NCBI GenBank assembly: GCA_040880545.1
Contig: JBBDIE010000123.1
Span: 1-20,834, forward strand
Length of the DNA stretch: 20,834 nt
Source: M55B112 sp040880545
Lineage (GTDB): Bacteria > Bacteroidota > Bacteroidia > Bacteroidales > GCA-2748055
Reading direction: 5' to 3'
Shown here: positions 1-8,233 of the stretch, in pieces
Layout: each line of letters begins with the position of its first letter
Numbering within the stretch: the stretch's first letter is position 1
Position numbers and translations under genes: made by a program
Notes under the pieces: model-generated
Database searches by the model: none
Seen by the model: only the letters and a program-made list of their open reading frames with translations
Told to the model about the DNA's origin: nothing

Positions 1-30
1 TAACTGATTTCTAAAATTCTTATCTTCGTG

Positions 31-38
31 TATCTTTA
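31..38 (+). promoter_or_regulatory. Weak candidate -7 element of the lipoprotein-ABC operon
   Basis: TATCTTTA differs by one base from the Bacteroidota -7 consensus TAnnTTTG and lies 20 bases before the ATG at 59. A second one-mismatch candidate, TATCTTCG, lies at 21-28. No clear -33 TTTG is visible in the short upstream sequence available. Confidence 0.25.
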
Positions 39-58
39 ATCCAATAACAAATACAACC

Positions 59-1597
59 ATGAAAAAATTCCCCGTTCTACTCGTCCTCCTTGTTGCGATC
101 GTTGCTTCCTCCTGCTCCAGGAAGGTTCCGGAAATTGTGCACAACATACCCGATCATGCGTTCCTCGTCACTTCACTGCATCCTAAACAGATCTATGACA
201 AGGGTCAGATCGGAACCATGGATATTTTTACCAAAAAAATCAGAAATAAAATCGTGCTCAGCCTGGTAAAGGATCCACTGCAGTCGGGCATTGATATAAG
301 CGAGTACATGTTCATTTTTGTATATTTTATCGATGATCAACCGGTAATTGGAACCACCGCGGTGATCAAAGACAGCGATAAATTTGCATCCACCATCGGT
401 AATCTGCTAAAAGATAATGAGGGCCAGGTGATCGATCACAAAGGATATTCCATGGTAACCCCCGAAGATGAAGAGTTGGCCATTGCCTGGAACGAGAAGC
501 AGGTGATTTTTCTATCTTCCCCGCAAAAAAACTTCACTGCAGAAGAGTGGCAGACTGAACTGGTAAGTCTGTATGACCTTTCCAGGGAAGAGGCGGTAAC
601 CAGCATCGTGGATTTCAATAAGTTCACCGGTAAAATGAAGGACTTTAACGTCTGGTTCACCGGGGATGAGCTGAAAAAGATCATGGAAAAAACGAACGCA
701 TTCAAAGAGATGCAGTTTGAACTGCCCATGGAACTTTACAACAATTACGGCCAGGTTTTCGTTGATTTTTCAGATGGTGCCATGTATGTTCATTCGGAAA
801 CACACTTCAGTGATGACGTGACCAAGGCTGCGGAATCATTCCTGGTTGCAAAAGAGAGCCTGAACAAGGATCTGCTGAAACTGACTCCCGGAAACAATCT
901 GATCCTGGCCATGGCATTTTCAGTGGAGCTGGACAAAATGGTTAAGATGATGAAGAATTTCGGCGGAACACAGATGGATAGTGTATCGGGGAAAATTGAA
1001 AAGGCCACCGGCGTATCGGGAGATGTCATGCTTGAGGCAATGAGTGGCGATTTTGTACTCGCCATAAACGGTTCCCCGGAAGGTGCTTCAATTCCTGTTG
1101 AAATCCTGATTGGTATAGGGCTGGATGATGAAACACTTCAGGACAAACTGATGGGTACTGTCAACAATATGGCCCAGGTGGAAAAGGATGGTGATTTCTT
1201 TATGATCAACGTCAACGGGATGGAACTATACAGTGGAATTGTGAACGGGATCTGGGTAATTACCAATGTTTCCGGTTACAAATCAGCGGTTACAGGCAGC
1301 GGTCTTGAAAAAACGCTGAGTGAATCAAAATTCAATGATTATGCAGGGGGTTCCATGGGCATGTATATGAATCTTGATCTGACCACTTATCCGTCATCTC
1401 TGCAGGGCATGATGGCCCAGGGCGGAATGCCGGGAATGCTGGAGTTGGTCGCAGAGTCCATGTCATACATTGGCATTGAGGGTTCCAATTATGAGAACGA
1501 CATCACAGTGAAAACATCCAAAGAAAAGGAAAACAGTTTATATACCCTTCTTCAACTCATGGAAAAGGCGGCAGAGGGTAAAGCGTGGAGTGAATGA
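59..1597 (+). CDS. DUF4836-like lipoprotein, first gene of an ABC cassette
   Basis: This is probably an envelope lipoprotein. The N-terminus has a charged start, a hydrophobic stretch (residues 5-16) and a lipobox-like V-A-S-S-Cys, so lipidation is expected at Cys19. The rest is soluble, acidic and without membrane segments. The opening pattern after the lipobox (IPDHAFLVTSLHPKQI) and a late segment with GIWVITN and an M-x-M-N-L-D-L strand resemble Bacteroidota DUF4836 proteins, whose function is unknown. The stop overlaps the next start by four bases (ATGA), so translation is coupled to an ABC ATPase and then a permease. That context suggests a periplasmic or outer-leaflet partner of the transporter. 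The lipoprotein call is firm; the family is recalled from pattern only, and the link to transport is inference. Confidence 0.7.
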   Translation: MKKFPVLLVLLVAIVASSCSRKVPEIVHNIPDHAFLVTSLHPKQIYDKGQIGTMDIFTKKIRNKIVLSLVKDPLQSGIDISEYMFIFVYFIDDQPVIGTTAVIKDSDKFASTIGNLLKDNEGQVIDHKGYSMVTPEDEELAIAWNEKQVIFLSSPQKNFTAEEWQTELVSLYDLSREEAVTSIVDFNKFTGKMKDFNVWFTGDELKKIMEKTNAFKEMQFELPMELYNNYGQVFVDFSDGAMYVHSETHFSDDVTKAAESFLVAKESLNKDLLKLTPGNNLILAMAFSVELDKMVKMMKNFGGTQMDSVSGKIEKATGVSGDVMLEAMSGDFVLAINGSPEGASIPVEILIGIGLDDETLQDKLMGTVNNMAQVEKDGDFFMINVNGMELYSGIVNGIWVITNVSGYKSAVTGSGLEKTLSESKFNDYAGGSMGMYMNLDLTTYPSSLQGMMAQGGMPGMLELVAESMSYIGIEGSNYENDITVKTSKEKENSLYTLLQLMEKAAEGKAWSE

Positions 1598-2235
1598 CAT
1601 TCAGATTAGAAAATCTCATACCACTTCCCATGGTGGAGGTTCCCACAAAGGATTCTGCAGTATGGGAAGTGGATTCGTATATTTTCTCAAGAGGAAAGGA
1701 ATACCTTGTGGAAGCTCCTTCAGGCAAGGGCAAAACATCCCTTTTGTCGGTTATGTACGGACTTCGTAAAGATTATACCGGCACACTTTTTATTGACGAT
1801 ACCGATGCTGCATTTTACAGTTCCCGGGATTGGTCGTACATGCGTAAACACCATGTATCTTATATCTTCCAGGGCCTTGAGCTCTTTGATGATATGACTG
1901 CCCTGGACAACATTCTGTTGAAAAACCAGGTTACAAAATTCAAAACTGAAAAACAGATCCGTGAAATGGCAGAAAGGCTGGATGTGGCAAAATTCCTCCA
2001 CAGGAAATGCAGGATACTCTCCTTTGGCCAAAAACAGCGGATTGCGATCATTCGCGCCCTGTCCCAGCCGTTTGGGTTCCTGTTTGCAGACGAATGCTTC
2101 AGCCATATAGATAAAAAGAACGCGGCAGATGCCCTGGAACTGATCCGTGAAGAGTGCAAAAAACAGGATGCCGGAATGATCCTGACCTCCCTGGGCAACA
2201 ATGAACATTCATTTGACCTGCGTGTGAACCTATGA
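1594..2235 (+). CDS. ABC transporter ATP-binding protein with atypical motifs
   Basis: This is the nucleotide-binding subunit of an ABC complex, about the length of LolD/MacB-type ATPases (213 residues). Visible motifs are Walker A APSGKGKTS (41-49), Q-loop Gln93 in YIFQG, signature LSFGQKQR (142-149), Walker B FLFADE (162-167) and a D-loop-like SHID (170-173). Two departures stand out. The signature is LSFGQ rather than LSGGQ, and the position where the H-loop His is expected (in LTSLG, 197-201) appears to be Ser199. Walker B Glu167 is kept, so hydrolysis may remain possible. The gene overlaps both neighbours by ATGA, fixing its start and its membership in the operon. The fold is certain; the substrate is unknown. 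Confidence 0.88.
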   Translation: MTFRLENLIPLPMVEVPTKDSAVWEVDSYIFSRGKEYLVEAPSGKGKTSLLSVMYGLRKDYTGTLFIDDTDAAFYSSRDWSYMRKHHVSYIFQGLELFDDMTALDNILLKNQVTKFKTEKQIREMAERLDVAKFLHRKCRILSFGQKQRIAIIRALSQPFGFLFADECFSHIDKKNAADALELIREECKKQDAGMILTSLGNNEHSFDLRVNL

Positions 2236-3425
2236 AGTACCTGTTTCAAATATTGTGGAAGGATCAAAGCAGGACGCATTTGCTCTGGGCTGTGCTGGGC
2301 ACCATGGCTGGCTTTGTCATGCTTCTTTCAGGCATCCAGTTCTATGAGAACCTGAACCGTGTGCTCACCGATAACCGGGACCTCCTGGATCCGGAATATA
2401 TCATTATTAACAAAAAGATCAACATCGGACAGACCCTGGGGCTGGGGCCCGGAGGGTTTACGGATCAAGAGATTGCGGAGATCGGGGAACAACCATTTGC
2501 CGACAGGGTGGCCCCATTTATTTCCAACCGGTTTCCCATCAGCGCTATTACCCAAAGCCGGCAATTCCCCAATTTCTATACAGAACTCTTCTTTGAAGCT
2601 GTCCCCGATGAATATATCGACATTAAATCCGATGATTGGCAATGGTCAGAAAATATGGACTACATTCCTGTGATCCTGCCTCAGGATTATCTCAATCTCT
2701 ATAATTTCGGTTTCGCCCAGAGCCAGGGCCTCCCCCAGATTCCCAAAGAGATGATCGGTATGTTACAATTTAATGTGGTTCTTAAAGGACAAAAGGAGAA
2801 GGCAACCTATCAGGGAAAGATCATCGGTTTCAGCAACCGGATCAATTCCATCATGGTTCCTTATGATTTCCTCAACTGGGCCAATGAGAAATTCGGATAC
2901 CTCGAGAAGAACAGGCCCTCCCGCATCATACTTGTCTCAAACGACCCTACTGATCCAGCCATCGTTCAGTATATTGAAGAAAAAGGATACGATACGATCC
3001 GGGAAAGACTGAAAAGCAGCAGGTTGAATATCATTCTTAAATTTATTCTCAGTTTCCTGGTAGTTGTGGCGGGAATCATTATTGGCCTGGCCTTTCTTAT
3101 TTTTCTGCTTAGTCTTCAATTGATGATCAGCCGCTCCTCGGAAAAGATCAGGCGTCTGAATAAATTGGGGTATCACCACGCTGAAATAAGCCGGCCCTAC
3201 ATCATAATTCTGTTCCTTTTATTGTTTGTGGTTACCACTTTTTCGCTGCTTTTCAGTTCAATCCTATCAGCCAAATTAACAGAAATGGCTTCGGTCTGGA
3301 GCCTGGAAATAAATGCATCACTTTCCGGAACAGTCTACCTGGTTGCCGTGGGACTAACCTGTTTATTGTTCCTCCTGAATACTACCGCCATATTCCTGAG
3401 TACCAGAAAGCTTTGTAATGAATAG
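2232..3425 (+). CDS. MacB/FtsX-like ABC transporter permease
   Basis: This is the membrane subunit of the same complex. The topology reads as one N-terminal helix (about 17-36), a large extracytoplasmic domain (about 40-262), and three C-terminal helices (about 270-296, 323-345 and 366-389). This is the arrangement of type VII (MacB/LolC/FtsX) permeases, which use ATP to drive mechanical work in the periplasm rather than moving substrate through a channel. After helix two, the sequence RSSEKIRRLNKLGYHHAEI matches the cytoplasmic coupling segment of that family. The start overlaps the ATPase stop (ATGA). With the lipoprotein two genes upstream, a role in lipoprotein extraction, export or envelope maintenance is plausible but unproven. 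It could instead be a peptide or antibiotic efflux system. Confidence 0.85.
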   Translation: MKYLFQILWKDQSRTHLLWAVLGTMAGFVMLLSGIQFYENLNRVLTDNRDLLDPEYIIINKKINIGQTLGLGPGGFTDQEIAEIGEQPFADRVAPFISNRFPISAITQSRQFPNFYTELFFEAVPDEYIDIKSDDWQWSENMDYIPVILPQDYLNLYNFGFAQSQGLPQIPKEMIGMLQFNVVLKGQKEKATYQGKIIGFSNRINSIMVPYDFLNWANEKFGYLEKNRPSRIILVSNDPTDPAIVQYIEEKGYDTIRERLKSSRLNIILKFILSFLVVVAGIIIGLAFLIFLLSLQLMISRSSEKIRRLNKLGYHHAEISRPYIIILFLLLFVVTTFSLLFSSILSAKLTEMASVWSLEINASLSGTVYLVAVGLTCLLFLLNTTAIFLSTRKLCNE

Positions 3426-3476
3426 GAGATGAAGATAATTATTTCACTCATTTTTTTTTATATTCAAAATATTGCT

Positions 3477-3484
3477 TATTTTTG
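3477..3484 (+). promoter_or_regulatory. Bacteroidota -7 promoter element of rpsT
   Basis: TATTTTTG matches TAnnTTTG exactly, 49 bases before the rpsT ATG. The expected -33 region (about 3450-3460) is a run of T without a clean TTTG. The separate promoter and the downstream terminator suggest that rpsT is its own transcription unit. Confidence 0.6.
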
Positions 3485-3533
3485 CAAGCCCAAAGTTATA
3501 GAGGGAATGATTAAGAAATAATAAAAGATTATA

Positions 3534-3785
3534 ATGGCAAACCATTTATCAGCAAAAAAGAGGATCAGGCAGGCTGAATCGCGTCGCGTAAGAAACAAGT
3601 ACCAGTCGCGTACAGCGCGGAGTGCGGTAAGGAAATTAAAAGATACAACCGACAAGGCCGAGGCCACGGAGATGTATCCAAAAATAGTTTCCATGCTCGA
3701 CAAACTGGCGAAAACCAATGTAATCCATAAAAACAAGGCATCGAATTTAAAATCGAAGCTTGCCAGGCACATTGAGAGTTTGTAA
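3534..3785 (+). CDS. rpsT: 30S ribosomal protein S20
   Basis: S20 is a primary binding protein of the small ribosomal subunit that contacts 16S rRNA. At 83 residues it has the usual length. It opens with the family pattern MANHLSAKKRIRQAE, is rich in Lys and Arg, and is predicted to be nearly all helix, as expected of the S20 helical bundle. A perfect -7 element lies upstream and an intrinsic terminator follows within 30 bases, so it is probably monocistronic. Nothing is unusual about the protein. Confidence 0.97.
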   Translation: MANHLSAKKRIRQAESRRVRNKYQSRTARSAVRKLKDTTDKAEATEMYPKIVSMLDKLAKTNVIHKNKASNLKSKLARHIESL

Positions 3786-3810
3786 TAGCCTTCCAACATA
3801 AAATATTCTG

Positions 3811-3841
3811 AAAACCTTTCGTAATCGCGAAAGGTTTTTTT
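3811..3841 (+). terminator. Intrinsic terminator of rpsT
   Basis: AAAACCTTTCG (3811-3821) pairs perfectly with CGAAAGGTTTT (3828-3838) around a six-base loop, and the T run continues to 3841. The A run on the left arm means it could also work in reverse. Confidence 0.85.
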
Positions 3842-3891
3842 GTTTCCTGTCGATATTTCATCTGCTCATCACATTAACCCAGAAAAGAGCA

Positions 3892-4587
3892 ATGAAAGCA
3901 TATAAAAACACAGCCATTAAAAACTGGTCGGTGGAGGACCGTCCACGGGAAAAACTACTAAAATCGGGGGTTCAGTCCCTCTCCAACGCAGAATTGATCG
4001 CCTTGCTTTTGGGTAGTGGTACAAGGGAATCAAATGCGGTTGAACTGGCCAGAAATATTCTCGCTTCAGTGAACAATAACCTGCTTGACCTGGGCAGGAT
4101 GGGAACAGATGACCTGGTTCAACTCAGGGGAATCGGAACCGCAAGGGCCATCACCCTGATTGCAGCCATTGAGCTGGGGTCCAGGAAGAATAACAGTTAT
4201 GCAGTTGAAAAGGTCCTTATTAAAAACAGTGAAACGGCTTACCGGATATTGTATCCCATCATCGGGGAACTGGAACATGAGGAGTTCTGGATCATCATCC
4301 TGAACAGGGCGCACAAGGTGATCAAAACTGAGAAGATCAGCCAGGGCGGTCTCACCGGGACAGTAATTGACACACGTATGATCCTGAAACATGCGCTTGA
4401 TAAAAAAGCAACATCCCTGATCATTTCCCACAATCACCCATCCGGTAACAGAAATCCCAGTGAAGCCGACATCAATATCACCAAAAAAATCAAAAATGCA
4501 GCCGATATCATGGATATCAAAGTGCTTGACCACATTATTGTGGCCGGGGAGATATATTTCAGCTTTGCCGATGAAGGATTGATGTGA
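3892..4587 (+). CDS. radC: RadC-family JAB-domain protein
   Basis: This is a member of the RadC (UPF0758) family, annotated historically as DNA repair, although its biochemical role is unsettled. An N-terminal helix-hairpin-helix region is visible around 75-97 (LVQLRGIGTARA). The C-terminal JAB/MPN domain carries the metalloprotease-like signature with His180 and His182 in SHNHPSG and Asp193 in PSEAD. At 231 residues it is full length. It starts 51 bases after the rpsT terminator and ends only eight bases from the convergent folK stop. The key metal ligands are present, so this is an intact chromosomal-type RadC rather than a decayed prophage copy. Confidence 0.93.
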   Translation: MKAYKNTAIKNWSVEDRPREKLLKSGVQSLSNAELIALLLGSGTRESNAVELARNILASVNNNLLDLGRMGTDDLVQLRGIGTARAITLIAAIELGSRKNNSYAVEKVLIKNSETAYRILYPIIGELEHEEFWIIILNRAHKVIKTEKISQGGLTGTVIDTRMILKHALDKKATSLIISHNHPSGNRNPSEADINITKKIKNAADIMDIKVLDHIIVAGEIYFSFADEGLM

Positions 4588-4595
4588 TGAAGCGT

Positions 4596-5093
4596 TTATT
4601 CACAAGGTAACCTTTTTACGATGGTCCGGTCTTTACACCGGTTCTTAAGGGCCGATACCGGCTGATTCAATACCGGATGTATTTTACCTGGTGAAATTTC
4701 AGCGAGTGGTAAAAGCACAAAGAGCCGTTCAGCCATTTTAGGATGGGGAATCTGTAGCGTTCTTCCCTGAATTACAAGATTATCATAAAAAAGTATATCC
4801 AGGTCAATGATCCTGTCTGCGAATCCTTCCCCGGTCGATTTTCTGCCCATTTCACGCTCAATCACCTGAAATGATTCAAGTAATTCCAACGGCGACAGGC
4901 TGGTCTCCAACACGAGGCACTGGTTATAAAATGAATTTTCACTTTCAAATCCCCAGGGTTCACTTTCGTAAATCACTGAAGCCGCCACAATCCTGCACCT
5001 GTTTTCACAGATACGTTCACTGGCAACGGCAAGATTTTCTCTCCTGTTCCCCAGATTCGTCCCCACGCCAACCCAGACGGTATGATCAACCAT
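4596..5093 (-). CDS. folK: 6-hydroxymethyl-7,8-dihydropterin pyrophosphokinase
   Basis: HPPK transfers pyrophosphate from ATP to 6-hydroxymethyl-7,8-dihydropterin in folate biosynthesis, in the cytoplasm. The N-terminal VWVGVGTNLGNR strand-loop, the central EPWGFESENSFYNQ segment and the signature DRIIDLDILFYDN with its two metal-binding Asp residues are all present, followed by IPHPKMAERLFVLLPL. The length (165) is normal for a stand-alone enzyme. It lies alone on the minus strand between radC and sppA, with no other folate gene nearby. A perfect -7 element sits just upstream of the start. Confidence 0.95.
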   Translation of the reverse strand: MVDHTVWVGVGTNLGNRRENLAVASERICENRCRIVAASVIYESEPWGFESENSFYNQCLVLETSLSPLELLESFQVIEREMGRKSTGEGFADRIIDLDILFYDNLVIQGRTLQIPHPKMAERLFVLLPLAEISPGKIHPVLNQPVSALKNRCKDRTIVKRLPCE

Positions 5094-5114
5094 TCAATTC
5101 TCTTTTCTCTGATA

Positions 5115-5122
5115 CAAAAGTA
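5115..5122 (-). promoter_or_regulatory. Bacteroidota -7 promoter element of folK
   Basis: Read on the minus strand, TACTTTTG is an exact match to TAnnTTTG, about 22 bases before the folK start codon, implying a short leader. No convincing -33 element is seen at the usual distance. Confidence 0.5.
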
Positions 5123-5186
5123 CCCTGTTCGTTAAAATCGCGCATAAAAAGTGGACAACATGACTATTCATTTTTTAAATCAGCCA

Positions 5187-5203
5187 TATTTTTACTAAAA
5201 TTG
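5187..5203 (+). promoter_or_regulatory. Weak candidate promoter region of sppA
   Basis: Two overlapping one-mismatch versions of the -7 consensus occur here: TATTTTTA (5187-5194) and TAAAATTG (5196-5203). They lie 55-65 bases before the sppA start. No clear -33 box is visible. Confidence 0.3.
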
Positions 5204-5258
5204 CAGTTCCTTTCACAACAATTAAATTGTTAAAATACAAATAATTAAATAATCGGTC

Positions 5259-7016
5259 ATGAAAAGCTTTTTGAAATATACACTTGCTACCATTGTTGGT
5301 ATTCTGGTACTGAATATCCTGGGTATTATGTTTTTCTTCATTATCGCCGGAGCTGTTACACGTACTTCTAAACCAACAGTTGAAGAAAATTCGGTACTGG
5401 TAGCCAGGTTTGATACGCCGGTTCTGGACAGGGCCAACGACAATCCTTTCAGTAATTTTACCTTTGGAAATATCAATATGGAAGGAAACCAGGGGCTGAA
5501 TCAGATCCTGAAGGATATAGAAAAAGCTAAAAATGATGTAAATATATCAGGGATCTTCCTGCGACTCTCTGCAATTCCTAACAGTATGGCAACCGTGGAA
5601 GAAATACGGAACGCACTGCTGGACTTTAAGGAGAGCGGAAAATTTATCCTGACCCATGCGGATTCATATTCACAAAAGTCGTATTACCTTGCCTCAGTTG
5701 CAGATAAGATTTACATGACCCCAACAGGTGAACTGGATTTTAAAGGATTACAGGCAACAGTGATGCTTTTTAAAAGGGCGCTTGATAAATATGGGATTGA
5801 TATGCAGGTTATCAGGCATGGTACTTTTAAGAGCGCAGTAGAACCTTTCCTGACAGATGAAATCAGTGATGCCAATCGTGAGCAACTGGATGTAATGATA
5901 GGTACAATCTGGTCGCAGATGCTGGAACAGATTTCCATGGCCAGGGGAATCCCGGTGGATGAACTGAACCGTTTTGCAGACGAACTGTCGGTGACCTTCG
6001 ACGACCAGGCACTGGAAAAGGGAATGATTGACGGATTAAAATATTACGATGAAGTGTTGGGTGAACTCAGGGATCTGACAAGTACGGACGAAGATGACGA
6101 CATCCCTACAATATCTCTGAAAAAATATGCGGATGTTCCTGTTGCTGAAAAAGAGGTATCCAGGAACAGGATTGCCGTAGTATATGCCATGGGGCCTGTA
6201 GTTACAGGGAATGCAGAAGAGGGAACTATTGGTTCTGACCGGATTGCAAAGGCGATCCGTGATGCACGGAAAGATGACAAAGTGAAAGCGATCGTCTTCA
6301 GGGTAAATTCCGGAGGTGGAAGCGCCCTGGCCTCGGAAGTTATTTACAGAGAAGTAAAGCTCGCATCCGAGGTTAAACCGGTCGTGGCCTCGCTGGGTGA
6401 TGTTGCCGCTTCGGGCGGGTATTATATTGTTTGCCCTGCCGATACCATCGTAGCCAGTGAAACCACCATTACCGGATCCATCGGGGTGTTTGGCGTACTT
6501 CCAAACCTGCAGGAGCTGATGAACGATAAAATAGGGATTACTACCGGTGTGGTTAAGACCAATAAATATTCGGACCTGGGTTCTCCTACCAGATCGCTGA
6601 CGGCCGATGAACGAAATATGATTCAGCAATATGTGGATGATGTTTATGAAACCTTTGCGGGCCATGTGGCAGAGGGAAGGTCCATGACCTATGAAGAGGT
6701 GGATGCCATAGGAGGGGGACGTGTCTGGACCGGTGTGAGCGCAATGGAAATCGGACTGATCGATCTGTTCGGTGGTCTCGAAAGGTCCATTGAAGTAGCT
6801 GCCGAGATGGCCGGTCTTGAAGACTACCGTGTCACTTCCCTGCCCGTTCTGGAAGATCCTTTTACGATGCTTATAAAGAAATTGTCGGGTGAAGTTAAAA
6901 CCAGGTTCATCAGGAAAGAGCTTGGTGTATCCTACGAATTTTATAAGAAAGCAGAAGAGATCAGCTCCATGAAAGGTATTCAGGCAATCATGCCCTATAC
7001 ACTTGACATTCACTAA
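5259..7016 (+). CDS. sppA: Signal peptide peptidase SppA, 67K type
   Basis: SppA is a membrane-anchored serine protease that degrades cleaved signal peptides. Residues 8-33 form one N-terminal anchor helix. Two tandem S49 domains follow, as in the E. coli-type long form. The first carries the expected general-base Lys191 in GTFKSAVEPF. The second carries the nucleophile Ser385 in DVAASGGYYI, preceded by FRVNSGGGSALASE. At 585 residues it is close to the E. coli protein (about 618). The catalytic pair is split between the two halves, as is known for this family. It is divergent from folK and 95 bases before lpxK. The minus strand opposite it happens to be open over a long stretch but shows no recognisable protein. 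Confidence 0.95.
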   Translation: MKSFLKYTLATIVGILVLNILGIMFFFIIAGAVTRTSKPTVEENSVLVARFDTPVLDRANDNPFSNFTFGNINMEGNQGLNQILKDIEKAKNDVNISGIFLRLSAIPNSMATVEEIRNALLDFKESGKFILTHADSYSQKSYYLASVADKIYMTPTGELDFKGLQATVMLFKRALDKYGIDMQVIRHGTFKSAVEPFLTDEISDANREQLDVMIGTIWSQMLEQISMARGIPVDELNRFADELSVTFDDQALEKGMIDGLKYYDEVLGELRDLTSTDEDDDIPTISLKKYADVPVAEKEVSRNRIAVVYAMGPVVTGNAEEGTIGSDRIAKAIRDARKDDKVKAIVFRVNSGGGSALASEVIYREVKLASEVKPVVASLGDVAASGGYYIVCPADTIVASETTITGSIGVFGVLPNLQELMNDKIGITTGVVKTNKYSDLGSPTRSLTADERNMIQQYVDDVYETFAGHVAEGRSMTYEEVDAIGGGRVWTGVSAMEIGLIDLFGGLERSIEVAAEMAGLEDYRVTSLPVLEDPFTMLIKKLSGEVKTRFIRKELGVSYEFYKKAEEISSMKGIQAIMPYTLDIH

Positions 7017-7044
7017 CCTTAATTGAATATATTTCTGGATCAAC

Positions 7045-7081
7045 AGGCTTCTTAATTTCAAAGGATCTGTTAAGCCTTTTT
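7045..7081 (+). terminator. Possible weak terminator after sppA
   Basis: AGGCTT (7045-7050) can pair with AAGCCT (7072-7077), followed by TTTT. The loop is 21 bases and the stem only six, so this is weak, but it separates sppA from the lpxK promoter just downstream. Confidence 0.35.
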
Positions 7082-7082
7082 C

Positions 7083-7090
7083 TAAATTTG
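7083..7090 (+). promoter_or_regulatory. Bacteroidota -7 promoter element of the lpxK operon
   Basis: TAAATTTG matches TAnnTTTG exactly and ends 21 bases before the lpxK ATG. No clean -33 TTTG is seen. It would drive lpxK, punA and the MFS gene. Confidence 0.5.
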
Positions 7091-7111
7091 TACCCTTTCA
7101 TGAACAGATGA

Positions 7112-8233
7112 ATGCAGCGAAACCGAATAACCATAACCGTTATCTTATTGTATCCGTTTAGCCTGATCTACAGGGCGGTGGTAGAAATAAGAAATATGTT
7201 CTTCGAGTGGAGGATTTTACCCGTAACAGAATTCAACCTGCCGGTAATTTCAGTGGGAAATATTACCGTGGGGGGAACTGGTAAAACACCCCAGGTGGAA
7301 TATCTTGTGGAATTATTGAAAGATGAATTCAAACTGGCATATCTCAGCAGAGGTTATAAAAGAAAAACCAGCCGGTTCATGGTGGCAGATATGCAATCCT
7401 CAGCATCTGTGATCGGTGATGAACCCAGGCAACTGAAACAAAAATTCCCGGAATTGACCGTCGCCGTTGACCGCCGCAGGGTAAACGGAATACGGCAAAT
7501 CCTAAAGATGCACGAACCCCCGGATGTCATTTTACTTGACGATGCATACCAACACCGGTATGTGAATCCAGGCAAATCCATTCTACTGATTGACTACAAC
7601 CGGAACATCACCGAAGACTTTTTGCTTCCTGCAGGAAGGTTACGGGAACCTGTTTCAGCCAAAAAAAGGGCCGATATTATTCTAATCACAAAATCACCCA
7701 ACCGGTTAAAGCCGATTGAGATGCGAAACCTGGTGAAAAAGTTGAACATTGATTTCCGCCAACATCTCTTTTTCACCACCATAAAATATCATGAAATACG
7801 CTCTGTTTTTGATATTGCGGAACAAAAGAATGCTGCTTACTTCAAGGATAAAAGGGTTCCGGTGTTACTGCTCACCGGAATCGCCAATCCAAGGCACATC
7901 AGAACCTATGCACGAAGTATCTCCACTAATCTGCATGAGATAGCATTCCCTGACCACCATGCATATTCCGAAAAGGATATCCTGAAAATCCTCAACAGGC
8001 TTACAGCATTGGATCATCCGGAGACGCTGGTACTGACAACGGAAAAGGATGCCATGCGGCTCCAGGAACTGCCGATTCCGGATTCTTTGAAAAAATCACT
8101 ATATTATGTACCCATTCGGGTGGACTTCCTGAACGATGACCGGGAAGATTTTAATAAAATCATTCTGAATTATGTTAGAAGCAATAAACGAGACAATATC
8201 CTTCATAAGGAAACAGACAAAACTTCGGCCTGA
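7112..8233 (+). CDS. lpxK: Tetraacyldisaccharide 4'-kinase
   Basis: LpxK phosphorylates the 4' position of tetraacyldisaccharide-1-phosphate to give lipid IVA in lipid A biosynthesis, at the inner membrane. An N-terminal amphipathic or hydrophobic segment (about 7-30) is followed by VISVGNITVGGTGKTP with its P-loop (GGTGKT 54-59). Next come SRGYKRK, GDEPRQL (102-108), the family motif DDAYQHR (143-149) and a late LTTEKDAMRL. The length (373) is typical. The 3' end runs 62 bases into punA in another frame. An exact -7 promoter element lies just upstream. The presence of lpxK shows a Gram-negative envelope with lipid A. Confidence 0.95.
   Translation: MQRNRITITVILLYPFSLIYRAVVEIRNMFFEWRILPVTEFNLPVISVGNITVGGTGKTPQVEYLVELLKDEFKLAYLSRGYKRKTSRFMVADMQSSASVIGDEPRQLKQKFPELTVAVDRRRVNGIRQILKMHEPPDVILLDDAYQHRYVNPGKSILLIDYNRNITEDFLLPAGRLREPVSAKKRADIILITKSPNRLKPIEMRNLVKKLNIDFRQHLFFTTIKYHEIRSVFDIAEQKNAAYFKDKRVPVLLLTGIANPRHIRTYARSISTNLHEIAFPDHHAYSEKDILKILNRLTALDHPETLVLTTEKDAMRLQELPIPDSLKKSLYYVPIRVDFLNDDREDFNKIILNYVRSNKRDNILHKETDKTSA

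Noticed and set aside
6036..7061. Long open reading frame on the minus strand opposite sppA
   Set aside because: It has no recognisable domain, and the plus strand encodes a full SppA with catalytic residues; the openness is a by-product of codon use.
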